64,000 nt of DNA, from positions 3,580,041 through 3,644,040 of the forward strand of contig CM038917.1 in NCBI GenBank assembly GCA_021904315.1, given 5' to 3'. Shown here in pieces: positions 1-10,853 of the stretch. Every line of letters starts with the position of its first letter. Positions within the stretch are counted from its first letter, which is position 1. The stretch is from Sphagnum magellanicum (taxonomy: Eukaryota; Streptophyta; Sphagnopsida; Sphagnales; Sphagnaceae). The translations under genes and the position numbers were made by a program. The notes under the pieces are model-generated. The model searched no databases. It was not told where the DNA came from and saw only the letters and a program-made list of their open reading frames with translations.

Positions 1-129
1 ATGTACCATTCAATATGGAATCCTTTAACATTCTGTATGGATACAGCTTGTGCAGAAAATGCCTATGCCTTCAACACACATGAATCAAAATGCAAAGCTG
101 ATTATATTTCCTTGCCCAAGTTTAATAAC

Positions 130-1136
130 CTAATCCTCATCTTCTGCCTCATTGTCAGCAATGTTAAAGTAGCGCAACTCATAGACATTACGATCCTTAT
201 TGGAAGCAATCACACGCAACCAATCCCGCACATTATGCTTCTTCAGATACTTTTTCGTCAAGTACTTCAAATACCTGCAAAAAACCACACAAACTTCGAC
301 CTGAGAGATGTTTGATGACATTTACAAAGTAAGGATATGCACTGTTAGAACTGGTTCAATACAACTGAAGACTGTTCAAGCCCATTGGACCAACTCAACA
401 CAATGATAAATATCTCTCATAAGAATCAAGAAATCTCCATTCTCATAATTAAAATAAGCTGGAGCAAGGTTAAAACTTCTTTCTTTCTGGTCACAGAAAT
501 ACTTCTGGAGAAAAGGCTAACAAAGATGAAAAGCAAAGGACAACTCAACAAACACAAAACAAGAACAAGAAAACAAAAAATCCAAACACGCAGTATGAAC
601 AACAATGATAAGTAACAATAACACAGGTCTCCAGAGGAAGAGTCAAATCTGCGAGCTGCAGTTCATATCAATCCGAGTATGACAACTCTCATGAGAATTG
701 ACTTGAAGTCAAAGAAAGACATCCAGACAAGGACTTTCAGAACCGGGAAGAGGGAACTGCATGGAAGGAAAACTCTATGTTAAAACTCGATATATCGGTA
801 CTTACCTTCTACAAGAATGAGGACTCGCCGACATGTGAGACACAGAAAAGATGAGAGAGAGATAGAGAGATCTTTATAAGAATCAACTCACCTCTTTGAA
901 AACGCATTCTCCGAAGTGACGCTGATCTTGTTTTTCTCCCTGGTGATGGTAACAGTGTCGCCCAGCACACCGGCCTTCCCCGCGACCTTAATACGATCCT
1001 GCAAAAACTTCTCAAAAGAAGCGATGTCCATAATCTTGTCTTCCACGGGTTTCCCACAGTCGATGGTGAAGGTCTGCGCCTTCTTCTTCCCCTTGGTACC
1101 ACCGGCGGGCTTCTTGGCCGCTACTGCGGGTGCCAT
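130..1136 (-). CDS. RPL22: 60S ribosomal protein eL22 (two exons, complete)
   Basis: Component of the cytosolic large ribosomal subunit. Exon 1 is 892-1136 and exon 2 is 130-274, separated by a 617-bp intron (275-891) with donor AG|GTGAGT and acceptor TTTGCAG|G; the join completes an Arg codon. The product is 129 residues, the usual eL22 length. It has a basic Ala/Lys-rich N-terminus, then the family blocks [33 protein letters not shown] (here [13 protein letters not shown]), [20 protein letters not shown] and an acidic tail ending EAEDED. The ATG at 1136 is the first Met and sits in the family context. Exons, splice sites and reading frame are all intact, so it is probably functional. Confidence 0.97.
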
Positions 1137-1235
1137 GACTACAAAACCGAGCCACCAAACCGCTGATCACAGAGAGAGGAAAAGGAGGAAGACAGAATTG
1201 CGCAGACGCAGAGAAAGAGTACGCGACGGAGCTCC

Positions 1236-1244
1236 AAACCCTAA
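1236..1244. promoter_or_regulatory. Telo-box (AAACCCTAA) upstream of RPL22
   Basis: AAACCCTAA lies about 100 bp upstream of the RPL22 start codon, in the promoter or 5' leader. Telo-boxes are characteristic of plant ribosomal-protein and translation-gene promoters. The motif is seen directly; its role is inferred from gene type and position. Confidence 0.6.
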
Positions 1245-1261
1245 CAACCCTTTCACATGAG

Positions 1262-1610
1262 ACTATCATCTTACGGTGGATATTGCATCACATCCATGAT
1301 GGACGATCAAGATTGATGGGACTGGTATTGTTTACTTTGGACCATATCCAACCGTCCATCTTATGCTCACCATGTGTAACATGAACCGTTGTTTCCTAAT
1401 CCTACGCTCTGTATCATGCCACGTGATTCAGATGGACGGTTCAAAGTCTTTTAACTCAATCCCACGTTTCTCTATCCATCCATTGTGCACCAGAATTGAT
1501 TTGTCATCCAATACTTTGTCATCAGGTTTAAGACAAAAATCATCCTAAAGAGGTAATTAGTTAATACAAACCAAAATTAAGCCCATAATCAACCCCCACC
1601 CTAGCCTAGA
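1262..1610. other. Intergenic, with a 12-bp perfect inverted repeat
   Basis: No gene is seen. AACCGTCCATCT at 1350-1361 and AGATGGACGGTT at 1430-1441 are perfect reverse complements about 70 bp apart. Similar GGACG-type words occur nearby (around 1301). It could be a remnant of a small inverted-repeat element, but no target-site duplication was identified. Confidence 0.4.
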
Positions 1611-2420
1611 TCCTAATTTGTTAGTTTTAGGGTTTTATGTTAGTGTTTAGGATTGCAGTCTTAGATTGTGGTTTTGGTTTTAAGGTCTGGTATTCGGGTT
1701 GCAAATTAAGATTTTGGATTTTGAGGTTTATTAGCTGGGTTTTGAATTAGGGTTTTGATTTTAGGGTTTAGGTGTGTAGTTTATAATCAGGGATAAAAGT
1801 TTTAAGGTTTTGGAATTAAAGTTTTGGTTTTAGAGGTTTAGATTTGGGGTAGGGAGTAAAGGTTAGGGTTTAGGAAGATTTGAACTAGGGTTTTAAATTA
1901 AGCTTTTGTTTTTAGGGTTTTGAATTGGAGATATGGATTAAGATTTTGATTGTAAGGTTTTGGATTAGTGTTTAGGATTAAGGTTTTAGTCTTCTAAAAG
2001 GGTGGTTCAGGGCTTTGGATTAAAGATTTGGTTTTTGGTTTTAGGGTTTTGGACTAAGGTTGTTGATTAACATTTTGGATCACAATTATGGTTTTAAATG
2101 TTTCAAATTTGGGTTTTGGGTTTTATGGTTTAGGATGAATGTTATGAATTAGTGTATTTGGATTTGGAAGTTTGGTTGGAGGTTTTAATATAAGAGTTTT
2201 GGATTAACATTTTGGTTTTAAAGCTTTTTAAATTTAGGTTTCAAATTAATATTTTGAATTGATGATTTGGTTTTAGAGTTTTGGATTAAGGTTTAGGATT
2301 AATGTTTTGCATTAGGGTTTTGGTTTTAGGGTTTAAAACCAAGGTTTTGGATTTGTGTTTTGGATTATAATTTTGGTTTTAAGGTCTAGGAATGGGTATT
2401 TGGGTTAGGTTTTTTGGTAG
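1611..2420. repeat. Degenerate telomere-like (TTTAGGG-derived) tract
   Basis: About 800 bp are built from variants of TTTTAGGGTTT, TTTTGGATTAAGG and GGTTTAGG on the plus strand, with strong G/T strand bias and no coding potential. The plant telomere repeat is TTTAGGG, so this resembles a decayed interstitial telomeric repeat or a satellite seeded from one. Unit length is irregular, so exact copy number cannot be given. Confidence 0.6.
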
Positions 2421-2429
2421 CCCTTAGGT

Positions 2430-3840
2430 TACGCATAGGTAATCTTTAAATAGGCTTTTAGGAGTCCCTTAACCTAGGTATGTTCAACCAAAGGGTTTAG
2501 GTTTGATCCTTTTTTCAATTTTCTTTTGTCTTTCATGAACAAAATGGATGAAGAAAAATGGCATTTAGGAACTTCTTCAAGCTAAATGCCTTAGGGAGAA
2601 AAGAACTTTCCAAAAGAATGGTAGCTGTAGCCATGTTCCTCTAAAGAGAAGGGGAACAATTTCTTTAAGGGGATTAAGTTCCCCCCAGAAGTAACTTCGC
2701 TTGAGGAGAAATGGATTAAGTTCATTCAAAGAACAATTTTCTCACAACAAGAAAATGACTAAGTTGCCCCAGGGAATAACTTCCTTCAAAGAGCAAAATT
2801 TTGAATGTTTGACAAGAAAATACAAAGGATAAATTTTCTCAAAATAAAACATTCTTTATATCATTGGAAAGCTTTTTAAACATAGATATTTATGATTTTG
2901 CATTATTAATTTAAAGTTATGAGCTAAAAATTACAACAAAAAAATAATTTAAAAATTAACTAAATTGACTTATTCCCTTGGGGAGGAAGGGAGGGAGATT
3001 AAGTTGCTATGGGAGCAATTTCCATTGGGGAACAAGTTTTTAAATGTTTATAAGAAAGTTCAAGGGGCAAATGTTATTCAAATCAAACATTCTTTATATT
3101 ATTGAAAGGCTTTTGAAACGCAAAGATATAAAATGATCTTGTTATGTTGATTTGAAGGTATGAGCTAAAAGTTATGATGAACGAAAAATTGAGATTAAAA
3201 AAACAAACATTATTCAAATCAAACATTCTTTATATCATTGTAAAGCTCTTGAAACATAACTATTTTAAATGACAAATTTTTTTAAATTATTAAAATTTTC
3301 AAAACCCCTTCTCCCTTGGGCAATTGAATCTTTTTCTCCCCAAGAAAAAAACCTTCTCCTTGGAGATATACACCTTTGGAAATTTGCTACCCAAATTATT
3401 TTTTCATCATAATTTTTTGTTCATAATGTCAAATTGAGAATGCAAGATCATTTTAGTTATTTACATTTCAAGAGTTTTTCAATATTATAAAAAATGTTTG
3501 ATTTGAACAACATTTGTTCCCTAAATTTTTTTGTCAAACATTCAGGAGCTTGCTTGCAGCTCCTAGGAGAACTTAATCCCTTTCTAATCAAGGAAGTTGT
3601 GTTTATTAGGGGAATTTAGTCCTTCTCTCCCTAATGAAAGTTGTTCCCCAAAACAACTTAGTCCACTTTTCCCTGGGGGAACATGGGTGGGGTTACTTTT
3701 TTGTTTCCTCCTTTAGGGAACTCCCTTTCTCCTTGAGGCATTTAGCTTGAAATAATTGCCCAAAGGTCATTTTTGTCCCCTTCATTTGGTTTATGGAAAG
3801 ACAAAAAAAATTGACAAAAATATCAACCCTGAATCTTTTG
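2430..3840. repeat. Long imperfect inverted repeat (foldback-like)
   Basis: The left arm (about 2490-2940) and right arm (about 3420-3835) are imperfect reverse complements. For example, 2578-2600 (CAAGCTAAATGCCTTAGGGAG) matches the complement of 3733-3755, and 2801-2870 matches the complement of 3480-3545. Between them the left-arm segment containing AAACATTCTTTATATCATTG is itself directly repeated near 2850, 3088 and 3220. No transposase or clear terminal motif was found. It is best described as a foldback or MITE-derived structure; the boundaries are approximate. Confidence 0.65.
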
Positions 3841-4245
3841 GGTAATAGTGGAGATTTTAACTAGAAGATCATTTTTTTCCTCTTGAGATATTCTGTAAAA
3901 AAGATAATTAAAATGTTAATCATAATTCGGGTATAGTCAAAAAAATTCAAATTTTTTTTTTTTACTAGGTAATGTCCTACAATTGTATTGAGATTGATAT
4001 CAGATTGAATTCATCTCTCTTGTTTAGTGTCTTCCCCCCTTAGGCTACTTAAGTAAACTTTCTAAATAATTCTAGGTATCCCTAACCTAAGAAATCTGTT
4101 TATATTTTCATGGGAGGCCTTATGTAGTTTCCAAATTGTCTTTAAATGACCTTTAACCTACGTAAGTCCCCAAGTACCCTCCTCAATAGCCCTTAGACAA
4201 GCCCTAAGTAAGTCCTATGTAGATTCTTGATAATCTATACCCTAA
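3841..4245. other. AT-rich intergenic, no gene seen
   Basis: Low-complexity sequence. The stretch 4035-4096 resembles 2420-2482 in direct orientation (CCCTTAGG...CTAACCTA words), so it may be a flanking repeat of the foldback structure. Confidence 0.4.
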
Positions 4246-4545
4246 AGCTCTAGCAATTATACTTCCCACTGCAAACTTGCAGTGGAGATCTGGAGCTCAA
4301 TGCTCATGGTTCATATCAAAAGCTCAAGCCATTATACTTCCCACTGCAAACTTGCAGTAGAGATCTGGAGCTCAATGCTCATGGTTCATATCAAAAGCTC
4401 TAGCAATTTGACTTCCCACTGCAAACTTGCAGTAGAGATCTGGAGCTCAATGCTCCTGGTTCAAATCAAAAGTCCTAGCAATTATACTTCCAACAGCAAA
4501 CTTGCAGTAGAGAACTGGAGCATGCTCAGGTCTGAAAACTGAAGG
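4246..4545. repeat. 75-bp tandem repeat, four copies, decaying to about 4830
   Basis: Exact 75-bp units begin at 4246, 4321, 4396 and 4471 (the last diverges near its end). Each carries GCAAACTTGCAGT and GATCTGGAGCTCAATGCTC. More diverged fragments with GATCTGGAGCTTG continue to about 4830. Because 75 is divisible by three, a plus-strand frame stays open and reads as a 25-residue repeat, but nothing supports translation. Confidence 0.85.
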
Positions 4546-5251
4546 CTCTGGACAGCAATTATACTTCTGACAGCAAGATTTACAGATAGACTGGAGAGCT
4601 AATTGCTTATACATGTTTGAATCAAAACTTCAGCTTGATTATACTTGCGGGAGCAAATTAGAGATCCGGAGCTTTTTCATGTTGAATCAATACCTACAGC
4701 ACTTACAGATCTGGAGCTTGCTCATGGTGAATCAAAACCTACGGCACGAGATCTGGAGCTTGCACATGTTGTTATATATATTTCCAAACCGTAAATTAGA
4801 GGTCTGGAGCTCGCTCATTTTTTAATAAAAAGCTCCAACAAATTCTAGAGATTTGAAGTTTGTTCACGTTGAGAGCACGGGATCTAGGCTTTTTGTTCGA
4901 TCTTTTCCACGAGGACGCGGACTTGCACGTGTTGTTCCTTCTCAGTATCCAGCCAGCAGCCCGGCGTCAGGAATTTCGCACAATAATTCAACACGTAGCA
5001 GAGAATCATGCAACTGCCAAGTCGCACAAGATATGACTCGTCATTTGCCTTGCATCTTTTCTCAGTATTCTTGTCTTTCTTTTGAAGGAATGTTTGGGCA
5101 TGTCTGCAAACAATGAATTGAATTGTTTCTCGTACTTCCACTTTATGGTTTTTTTGGTCAAAGCATTCGATAGAAGAATTGTTGTAGCGCACACCTAGGT
5201 TTTAAGATTGTGCGCCCGCCGCGCGAGGTTCTTGGACTTACAGCAGAACAA

Positions 5252-6182
5252 ATGGCGGAGGAACCTCTTCGAACAGCAGCAGATGGCAGGTCCTCACAAC
5301 TGGAAGGCGGCAAGCCGGAAGAAGGTCAGGATGTCGATGCTGAGTTCTCCACGAGCCTCCGTCCGTTCTCTCGGAGAGGGCAAGCAAGAAGCAAGTCTAT
5401 CGTTGATTCTGGATTTGCTTTTGTGTAAAGCTATTTCATGGATTTTTTTCACTTCCTGCTGATTTTGTCAGAGTTTCTTCTGGATTTTCTTTTCTGTTGC
5501 TTGTGATTATTGCTGCAGACGATGGGAATCACAAAACTCTGCTGCAGAAGGTGGAAGGCAAATTTGCTGATATGGAACACCGCATGAAGAGCAAGAAGGA
5601 GAGCTCAGGGTCTAAAGACCTGGATCCGCTTCTAGATCCATTAGACAACTTGAGACCGGCAGCAGGGACTGGCGATACTTGCAATTCAAATCGCAGAACT
5701 GCAGAGGAACACCATGGAAGATTACCAGGAAAAGTGAATGGAAATGAGGATAGCTCCTCTGCTGCCAATCCTGCAGGTTTGCAATCATTCTCTCTGGAGC
5801 TGATGAGCAAGATTGAGCGTCGATTTTGGCATTCCTTTTTTTGGTTTCCTTCTTCTGATCTTATTGGCGCCTCGCGAACCAAAACCCTAAACGCAACATA
5901 ATCTGCATCCTCATTATGTTGTCATGTAGTAGGAACAACACATGGGACCATAGAAGATGACTCAGATGTGGCTTCAGAGGTACACACACACAACCAGCTC
6001 ATATAACTCTTAAATCTATATTCTCTGAGGCTGGAAGAAGGTGATGATGATATTGTGCCTTTCTTTCTTGAGATTCTTGAAATCCTTTTTGTTTTGGTTT
6101 GAAGTTTCCATGGTACTTACATGTGCACCTTGCTTTCCAGAAATGTGGAGATGGTAAATGGAAGATCCTGACTTGCACATGA
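5252..6182 (+). CDS. Tentative unrecognised gene, 3-4 exons
   Basis: Not recognised. A phase-consistent model can be built: exon 1 at 5252-5324 (ATG, MAEEPLRTAADG...), exon 2 at 5519-5776, exon 3 at 5930-5979, and possibly a last exon at 6141-6182. Donors are AG|GT at each junction and acceptors are GCTGCAG, CATGTAG and TTTCCAG. Exon 2 encodes a charged, low-hydrophobicity stretch (KVEGKFADMEHRMKSKKESS, then LLDPLDNLRPAAG) and exon 3 an acidic one (GTIEDDSDVASE). GC content rises relative to the flanks and codon use looks gene-like. The protein would be small and hydrophilic, possibly disordered. An alternative is a longer gene whose downstream exons I missed, or a pseudogene. Confidence 0.3.
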
Positions 6183-6189
6183 TTGTTGA

Positions 6190-8170
6190 TGCATGAATCA
6201 GGTTGAGAGCGGTCGGCTTCAATACAAGTCTATGTGGTAATATTTGTGATATATGTAGTTTATCAAGGCCCAGTATGTTTTGGCTTTGTAGCCATTTTGT
6301 AAAAATCAACAGCTCTGATGATATTGGATGCAATTGTGTGCACATCAGCATTGCATTATGTGTTTCAAAACAGAAAAGAAGTTGCATATAAACTACTGAA
6401 GAGTTCGTATATAGCACAATGAGGAGTGATCACTCAACCAGCCTTCTCATAACATTTTCAGATTATTTCATCAAGCTCTTAGATTTTGCTGCTAGCATCG
6501 ACCACATGTGCATATGTTAAGTGGTGCAAGAGCTTGCACCTCTACCACTGGCCATGTCAGTACCTTGACTTGCACATCCAGTTTTCAATGAAGGTTTTAC
6601 ACTTCTATCTTCTATTTAAGTTTTTCATCATCAGAAGTTTCCTTTTAGGCTACAATTTAATCATTGCTTACTCACTGGCATTAAATCTTGTAGAGAGAAC
6701 TATTGCACAATATCCTACCACCCTATGGGAAGTAATGAAATGCAGTCGAACTTGCAACTTGGACAAGCTTCCTCCTCATGTGTGTTGTTATCAGACAAAA
6801 GTCCAAACTTTCCAGTTTGAATCTTCTAGCTTTCAGCTTATACTCAAGGTGAACCTTTCAGAGTGCCAACAATTCAATACAGTGATGCTGCCTGTAACTG
6901 TTTTGAGCTTTACAAATAAATAAGCTTTAGGACCTACATGAAAAGAACACCAATTTTTCTCTCTCCCAATGCAAAGTACTACTACAACTGACATCCTTCT
7001 ACAAAATGGTCAATTAATATGTTGATGAAAACAGATCTAGTCTTATAGTCAAGAAATGCAAAATAATGCACAATTATTGTTGCCAGTCTGTTGTTAGAAG
7101 GAGAATAAACATCAAGACAATTATTTTCTTAAGGCACAGGAACAAATTGGATAACTCTTCCAGGATATCTAGCAAAACTGATTTCGGTGGAAAAGGATGA
7201 AGACCTATTGATATTCCCTCCTGCAGAGAAATCAACTTGGAGGTCGCATCTTCACTGTCAAGGCTATGGCATCAGCAAATGTGTATGGTGCATATATCAC
7301 CTGACCCCCAAGAAAAATTCTTGATGTTATCTGAAGAGCTTGGCATAATGATCCAGGTTAGTGAACTTTTTCAGATATCTTTGGAAACTTAGAAAAGTTA
7401 CACCAGAGATAGCTCTCTGGCAGGAACAGACCTCTTCACCAGTTTTGCCCATGCTTCATTAGGCTTTGCAATTTCCTTCCAAGCATACTCCTGCAATACA
7501 CTGCAAAATGACATCAACAAATGAATGTCCTGCATACCCAGGAGTGATTTGGGGACTGAAAGAGAAGGGATCTTCATCCATTTCTTCAAGGTGACTAATC
7601 CTTATTCATTCTTCAAGATTATTACTCCATTATATGGGTGGGATATAGACATTGAGGTGAGTTTTCAAGCCGGTAATATTTATGCAAACCCAACTTGCAT
7701 GTGAAGGAAAGATAACTTCAGAAAGCTATTGATACCTTATCTGCTGCTTGGTCACCAAAGCCAAACTTGCTGGCAGGTTTCCCATCTGAAATTTTGTAGT
7801 CTCTGAACCAATCTCAAATTGCAATTTGTTTTCTTTTGCATTAATGTTCAAAGCCTCCCCAATTACAGCTTGCCTCTTGCCTATCTCAACCACATCCACT
7901 GACACCCAACTTCCTTTGACTCAGTAGTTAAATCCATGTTTGCAAATTGCACAAAGCTCAACTGTAAATGCCAATTGAGGAGCAAATGGACATATGACAA
8001 TAGTAAATTATATAGACAAAAATGCTCAGACAAAAAAATTGAGAAACTTCCAACTCCAATTTCACATAAAACTCACCTGGATCATTGTCACCAAATGCAT
8101 TCTCAACATCCAGGTTGCTGCATGAGGGATCTTCCCAAGTCTGACACAGAAATCCAGAGTTCCAATTTAT
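6190..8170. other. No recognised gene
   Basis: Mixed-composition sequence with many stop codons in all frames. A short minus-strand frame near 7398-7500 looks weakly coding (EYAWKEIAKPNEAWAKLV) but is isolated and unrecognised. The word ACTTGCA recurs (6171, 6568, 6750, 7693). Confidence 0.4.
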
Positions 8171-8177
8171 ATTGTAT

Positions 8178-8578
8178 CTGACACAACCCACCAGAGCTTG
8201 TTTTGCAACATGTTCACCCATATCCGCGTTACAATGGCTTCTGCAAACACCAACCAAGGACATCCACACTCTGCATTCGTTTCACAGGGCATTGTCAGGA
8301 TCAGATGCTGCCTTTCCAATTTGCGTAGCTTGTTTTGCAACATGTTCACCCATCTCCACAGTGCCATGGCTTCTGCAAGCACCAAGCCAGGCCATCAACA
8401 CATCTGCATTTGGTTCACAGGGAATTGTCAGGGTCAGAAGCTTGCTGTCTCCTGTAGAAGGCATTTCCAGGTCCAATTTGCATAGCTTGTTTTGCAACAC
8501 GTTCACCCATCTCCACATTACCATGCCTTTTGCAAGCACCAAGCAAGGCCATCAACACAGCTGGATTTGGTTCACAGG
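8178..8578 (-). repeat. Three tandem copies of the PPR E-motif coding segment
   Basis: Three direct copies, at about 8178-8290, 8290-8422 and 8423-8578, encode variants of CEPNAxVLMALLGACRSHGNV and MGEHVAKQA on the minus strand. Only the last (8423-8578) is in frame with the upstream PPR protein; the other two lie beyond its stop codon (8415-8417) in other frames. Units differ in length (about 113, 132 and 156 bp) through indels. Confidence 0.85.
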
Positions 8579-9911
8579 ACATTGTCATGATCAGATGCTC
8601 TGCCTCCTGCAGATGGCCAGCACGGCCTAGAAGATCAACCATGCAGGCATAGTGTTCCACTGTTGCAGAAATACTAAAACGTGAACTCATTAAATCAAAA
8701 TAGTGCAGGCCTTCGTCCACTAGGCCAGCATGGCTACAAGCTGATAGAAGAGAAACAAAAGTGATGTGATTTATCTCTATGTCTTTTTCACACATCTGCT
8801 CAAAATGTCCATGAGCTTCTTTAGCATACCCATGCATTGCATAGCCCCAAAGCATGGTGTTCCAAGAGATCACATCACGTGTGGGCATCCTGTTAAAAAC
8901 TTTCAATGCATCCTCTATGCTCCCACATTTAGCATACATGTTAACCAGGCTATTGCCTACAAAGACATCAGACTCAAAACCAGTTTGAATGATCTGATCA
9001 TGAACATGCCTGCCCTCTTCAAGTGCCACTAAAGTGGCACATGCATTCAGAACGCCCACATAAGTGAGATCATTTGGCTCTACCCCTGCCTGTTGCATTT
9101 GCTGAAAAAGTTCCAGTGCCTTCTGCCCTTGCCCTCGTTTCACATGTCCCAGGATGATGACATTCCAGGAGACAACATTGCGTGTTGGCATCCCATTGAA
9201 CACACTCTGAGCATCATCTATGCTATCACATTTGGCATACATGTCAATAAGGCTACTGCCCACAATGACATCAGACTCAAAACCGCATTGAATGATCTCT
9301 TCATGAACATGTCTGCCCTCTTCTAGTGCCATGACACTGGCACATGCATTTAGAACTGCAACAAAAGTAACATGGTTTGGCTCCACCCCTTCCAATTTCA
9401 TTTGCTGAAAAAGTTCCAATGCCTTCTGCCCTTGCCCACATTTCACATGTCCCAAAATCATGGCACTCCAAGAGACCACATTGCGCATGGACATCCTGTT
9501 GAACACTCTCTGTGCATCCTCAATGCTTCCACATTTTGTATACATGTCAATGAGGCTATTGGCCACATAGACAGTTGACTCACAGCCACTTTGTAAAACT
9601 TTTGTATGGATTTTTCTGCCAGCTTCAAGTGCTCCTAAACAAGCACATGAATTGAGCACCTGAACAAAAGTGAATGTGTCAGGAGTCATGCCTTCTTGTT
9701 GCATTTGTTGAAAAAGCCTGATTGTCTTCTCATGTTGCCCAGCTTTGACATACCTTGCAAACCTCTGATTCCAAGCAAATGTGTCTGATTGCACAGTCCC
9801 TGGTGCCATTGCAGCCAGCTCTGCTTCTACCCACGATGGATTCAAATTGCTGCCAAGCCAGAGGGCATCCTGTCTCTTCTTATGTTTGAAATCGGGATAC
9901 CTTGCACTCAA
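8415..9911 (-). CDS. PLS-type pentatricopeptide repeat (PPR) protein
   Basis: Plant PPR proteins bind organellar RNA one base per repeat and guide editing, splicing or stability. The frame is open for 498 codons and holds about 12 consecutive PPR motifs of 31-36 residues in P-L-S order (for example NVVSWSAMILGHVKCGQGQK, VTFVAVLNACASVMALEEG, SLIDMYAKCGSIEDA), then one E1-like motif (LLGACKRHGNVEMGERVAKQ). It then stops abruptly after a short unrelated tail, with no complete E/E+ or DYW domain. The open frame begins at an acceptor-like site (CATTGTAG| before 9911), so an upstream exon is likely; otherwise the first in-frame ATG is at 9809. The shortened C-terminus coincides with the tandem triplication just downstream. 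It may be a truncated, still expressed protein or a recent pseudogene. Confidence 0.85.
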   Translation of the reverse strand: MSARYPDFKHKKRQDALWLGSNLNPSWVEAELAAMAPGTVQSDTFAWNQRFARYVKAGQHEKTIRLFQQMQQEGMTPDTFTFVQVLNSCACLGALEAGRKIHTKVLQSGCESTVYVANSLIDMYTKCGSIEDAQRVFNRMSMRNVVSWSAMILGHVKCGQGQKALELFQQMKLEGVEPNHVTFVAVLNACASVMALEEGRHVHEEIIQCGFESDVIVGSSLIDMYAKCDSIDDAQSVFNGMPTRNVVSWNVIILGHVKRGQGQKALELFQQMQQAGVEPNDLTYVGVLNACATLVALEEGRHVHDQIIQTGFESDVFVGNSLVNMYAKCGSIEDALKVFNRMPTRDVISWNTMLWGYAMHGYAKEAHGHFEQMCEKDIEINHITFVSLLSACSHAGLVDEGLHYFDLMSSRFSISATVEHYACMVDLLGRAGHLQEAEHLIMTMSCEPNPAVLMALLGACKRHGNVEMGERVAKQAMQIGPGNAFYRRQQASDPDNSL

Positions 9912-10804
9912 CTACAATGAGAAATTCAAATTCAGCTGATACGCTGTACATTTGATTGTGCAGACTGGGAAATCAGAACTCATTAACGAAGAAAAATCTA
10001 CAAATTTCCTGCATCAAAAGAGAAATGTGGCAGCAATGGGCAGCCGTGGTTTTTGTTTACCTTCTCTGACCTATGATCCCACCACTGCGAAGGATCTGAA
10101 AAGAACTCCTGCCAGAGTTTCTCTACAATCCATCTCTGGCCTGCCCAAACAGCAACAACCCATAAGAAACATATCGACTCAGGGGCACTTCCTTTTCATC
10201 ATGTGACAATGTTCACATATGGGGCATGATAAGAGATATGAAGTTTGTGTTGCACAATACTGTTTTTGTACCACACCAAAGTTAGCATTCACCATATTCC
10301 AGAACAAATCACTATGATTGCAGAGAGAAACTCCACAAAAGCATCAAGGTGTTCACAAACAAATATTGTGTGAGTTCTGGCCAAACCAAAGCAAATGATT
10401 TCAGTGTGTTCGTTTTTCTGACACATTCGCATGGCATTGGTATCATCCCACAACTTCAGAACACAATTCTTGCTCCTCAATCTTAAACTGTGCAGGTCAG
10501 ATACTAAGATACAGGGTCCCATAAACCCTAAACTCCAACTCCAACAACCAACTTGCACCTTGCTCCAGTTATGATGGAATTTCAGAACAGCAGAGATGTC
10601 CAAAACTACAGCAAGTTGAGTACTGCAAACAGAACTATACCCTGGGCTTGATGCATCATATTCCAGGTTTTCTTGTGAATTCTCCTCAGAAGTTGGGGTT
10701 AGAGTAGCTCCCAGAAACAAAGAATAGAGCTCTAACTCCAAACCCGAAATACAAACATGGATCGAAGGAAGAGGAATGAAGAGTTTTCAAATTTTGAAAC
10801 TCAC
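9912..10804. other. Probable intron/leader region of the PPR locus
   Basis: No convincing exon. A 150-codon minus-strand frame at 10289-10741 includes a faint WD40-like phrase (SKNCVLKLWDDTNAMRMC) but no repeat context. If the exon at 10805-10853 belongs to the PPR gene, this stretch would be intron. Confidence 0.3.
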
Positions 10805-10853
10805 CAGAGAAAAGACGTGAGCGGCGCCCGGCGAGCGTGAGCTGCCGCCGCAT
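10805..10853 (-). CDS. Possible first exon encoding an organelle-targeting N-terminus
   Basis: An ATG at 10853 opens a short GC-rich exon reading MRRQLTLAGRRSRLFS, followed by a strong donor G|GTGAGT at 10804. Arg-rich and lacking acidic residues, it looks like a mitochondrial or dual presequence, which would suit the PPR gene downstream on the same strand. However, the phase (1) does not join directly to the PPR exon (phase 0), so an extra exon would be needed, or it belongs to another transcript. Confidence 0.3.

Noticed and set aside
4282-4542. 86-codon plus-strand frame with a 25-residue repeat
   Set aside because: It follows from the 75-bp tandem repeat length. No homology, no splice context, and neighbouring diverged copies break the frame.
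6486-6923. 145-codon plus-strand frame
   Set aside because: No domain, no splice support, and low-complexity hydrophobic composition typical of chance frames in AT-rich DNA.
10289-10741. Possible WD40 fragment on the minus strand
   Set aside because: Only one weak VLKLWD-type phrase, no second repeat; kept only as a remark on the intron-like region.
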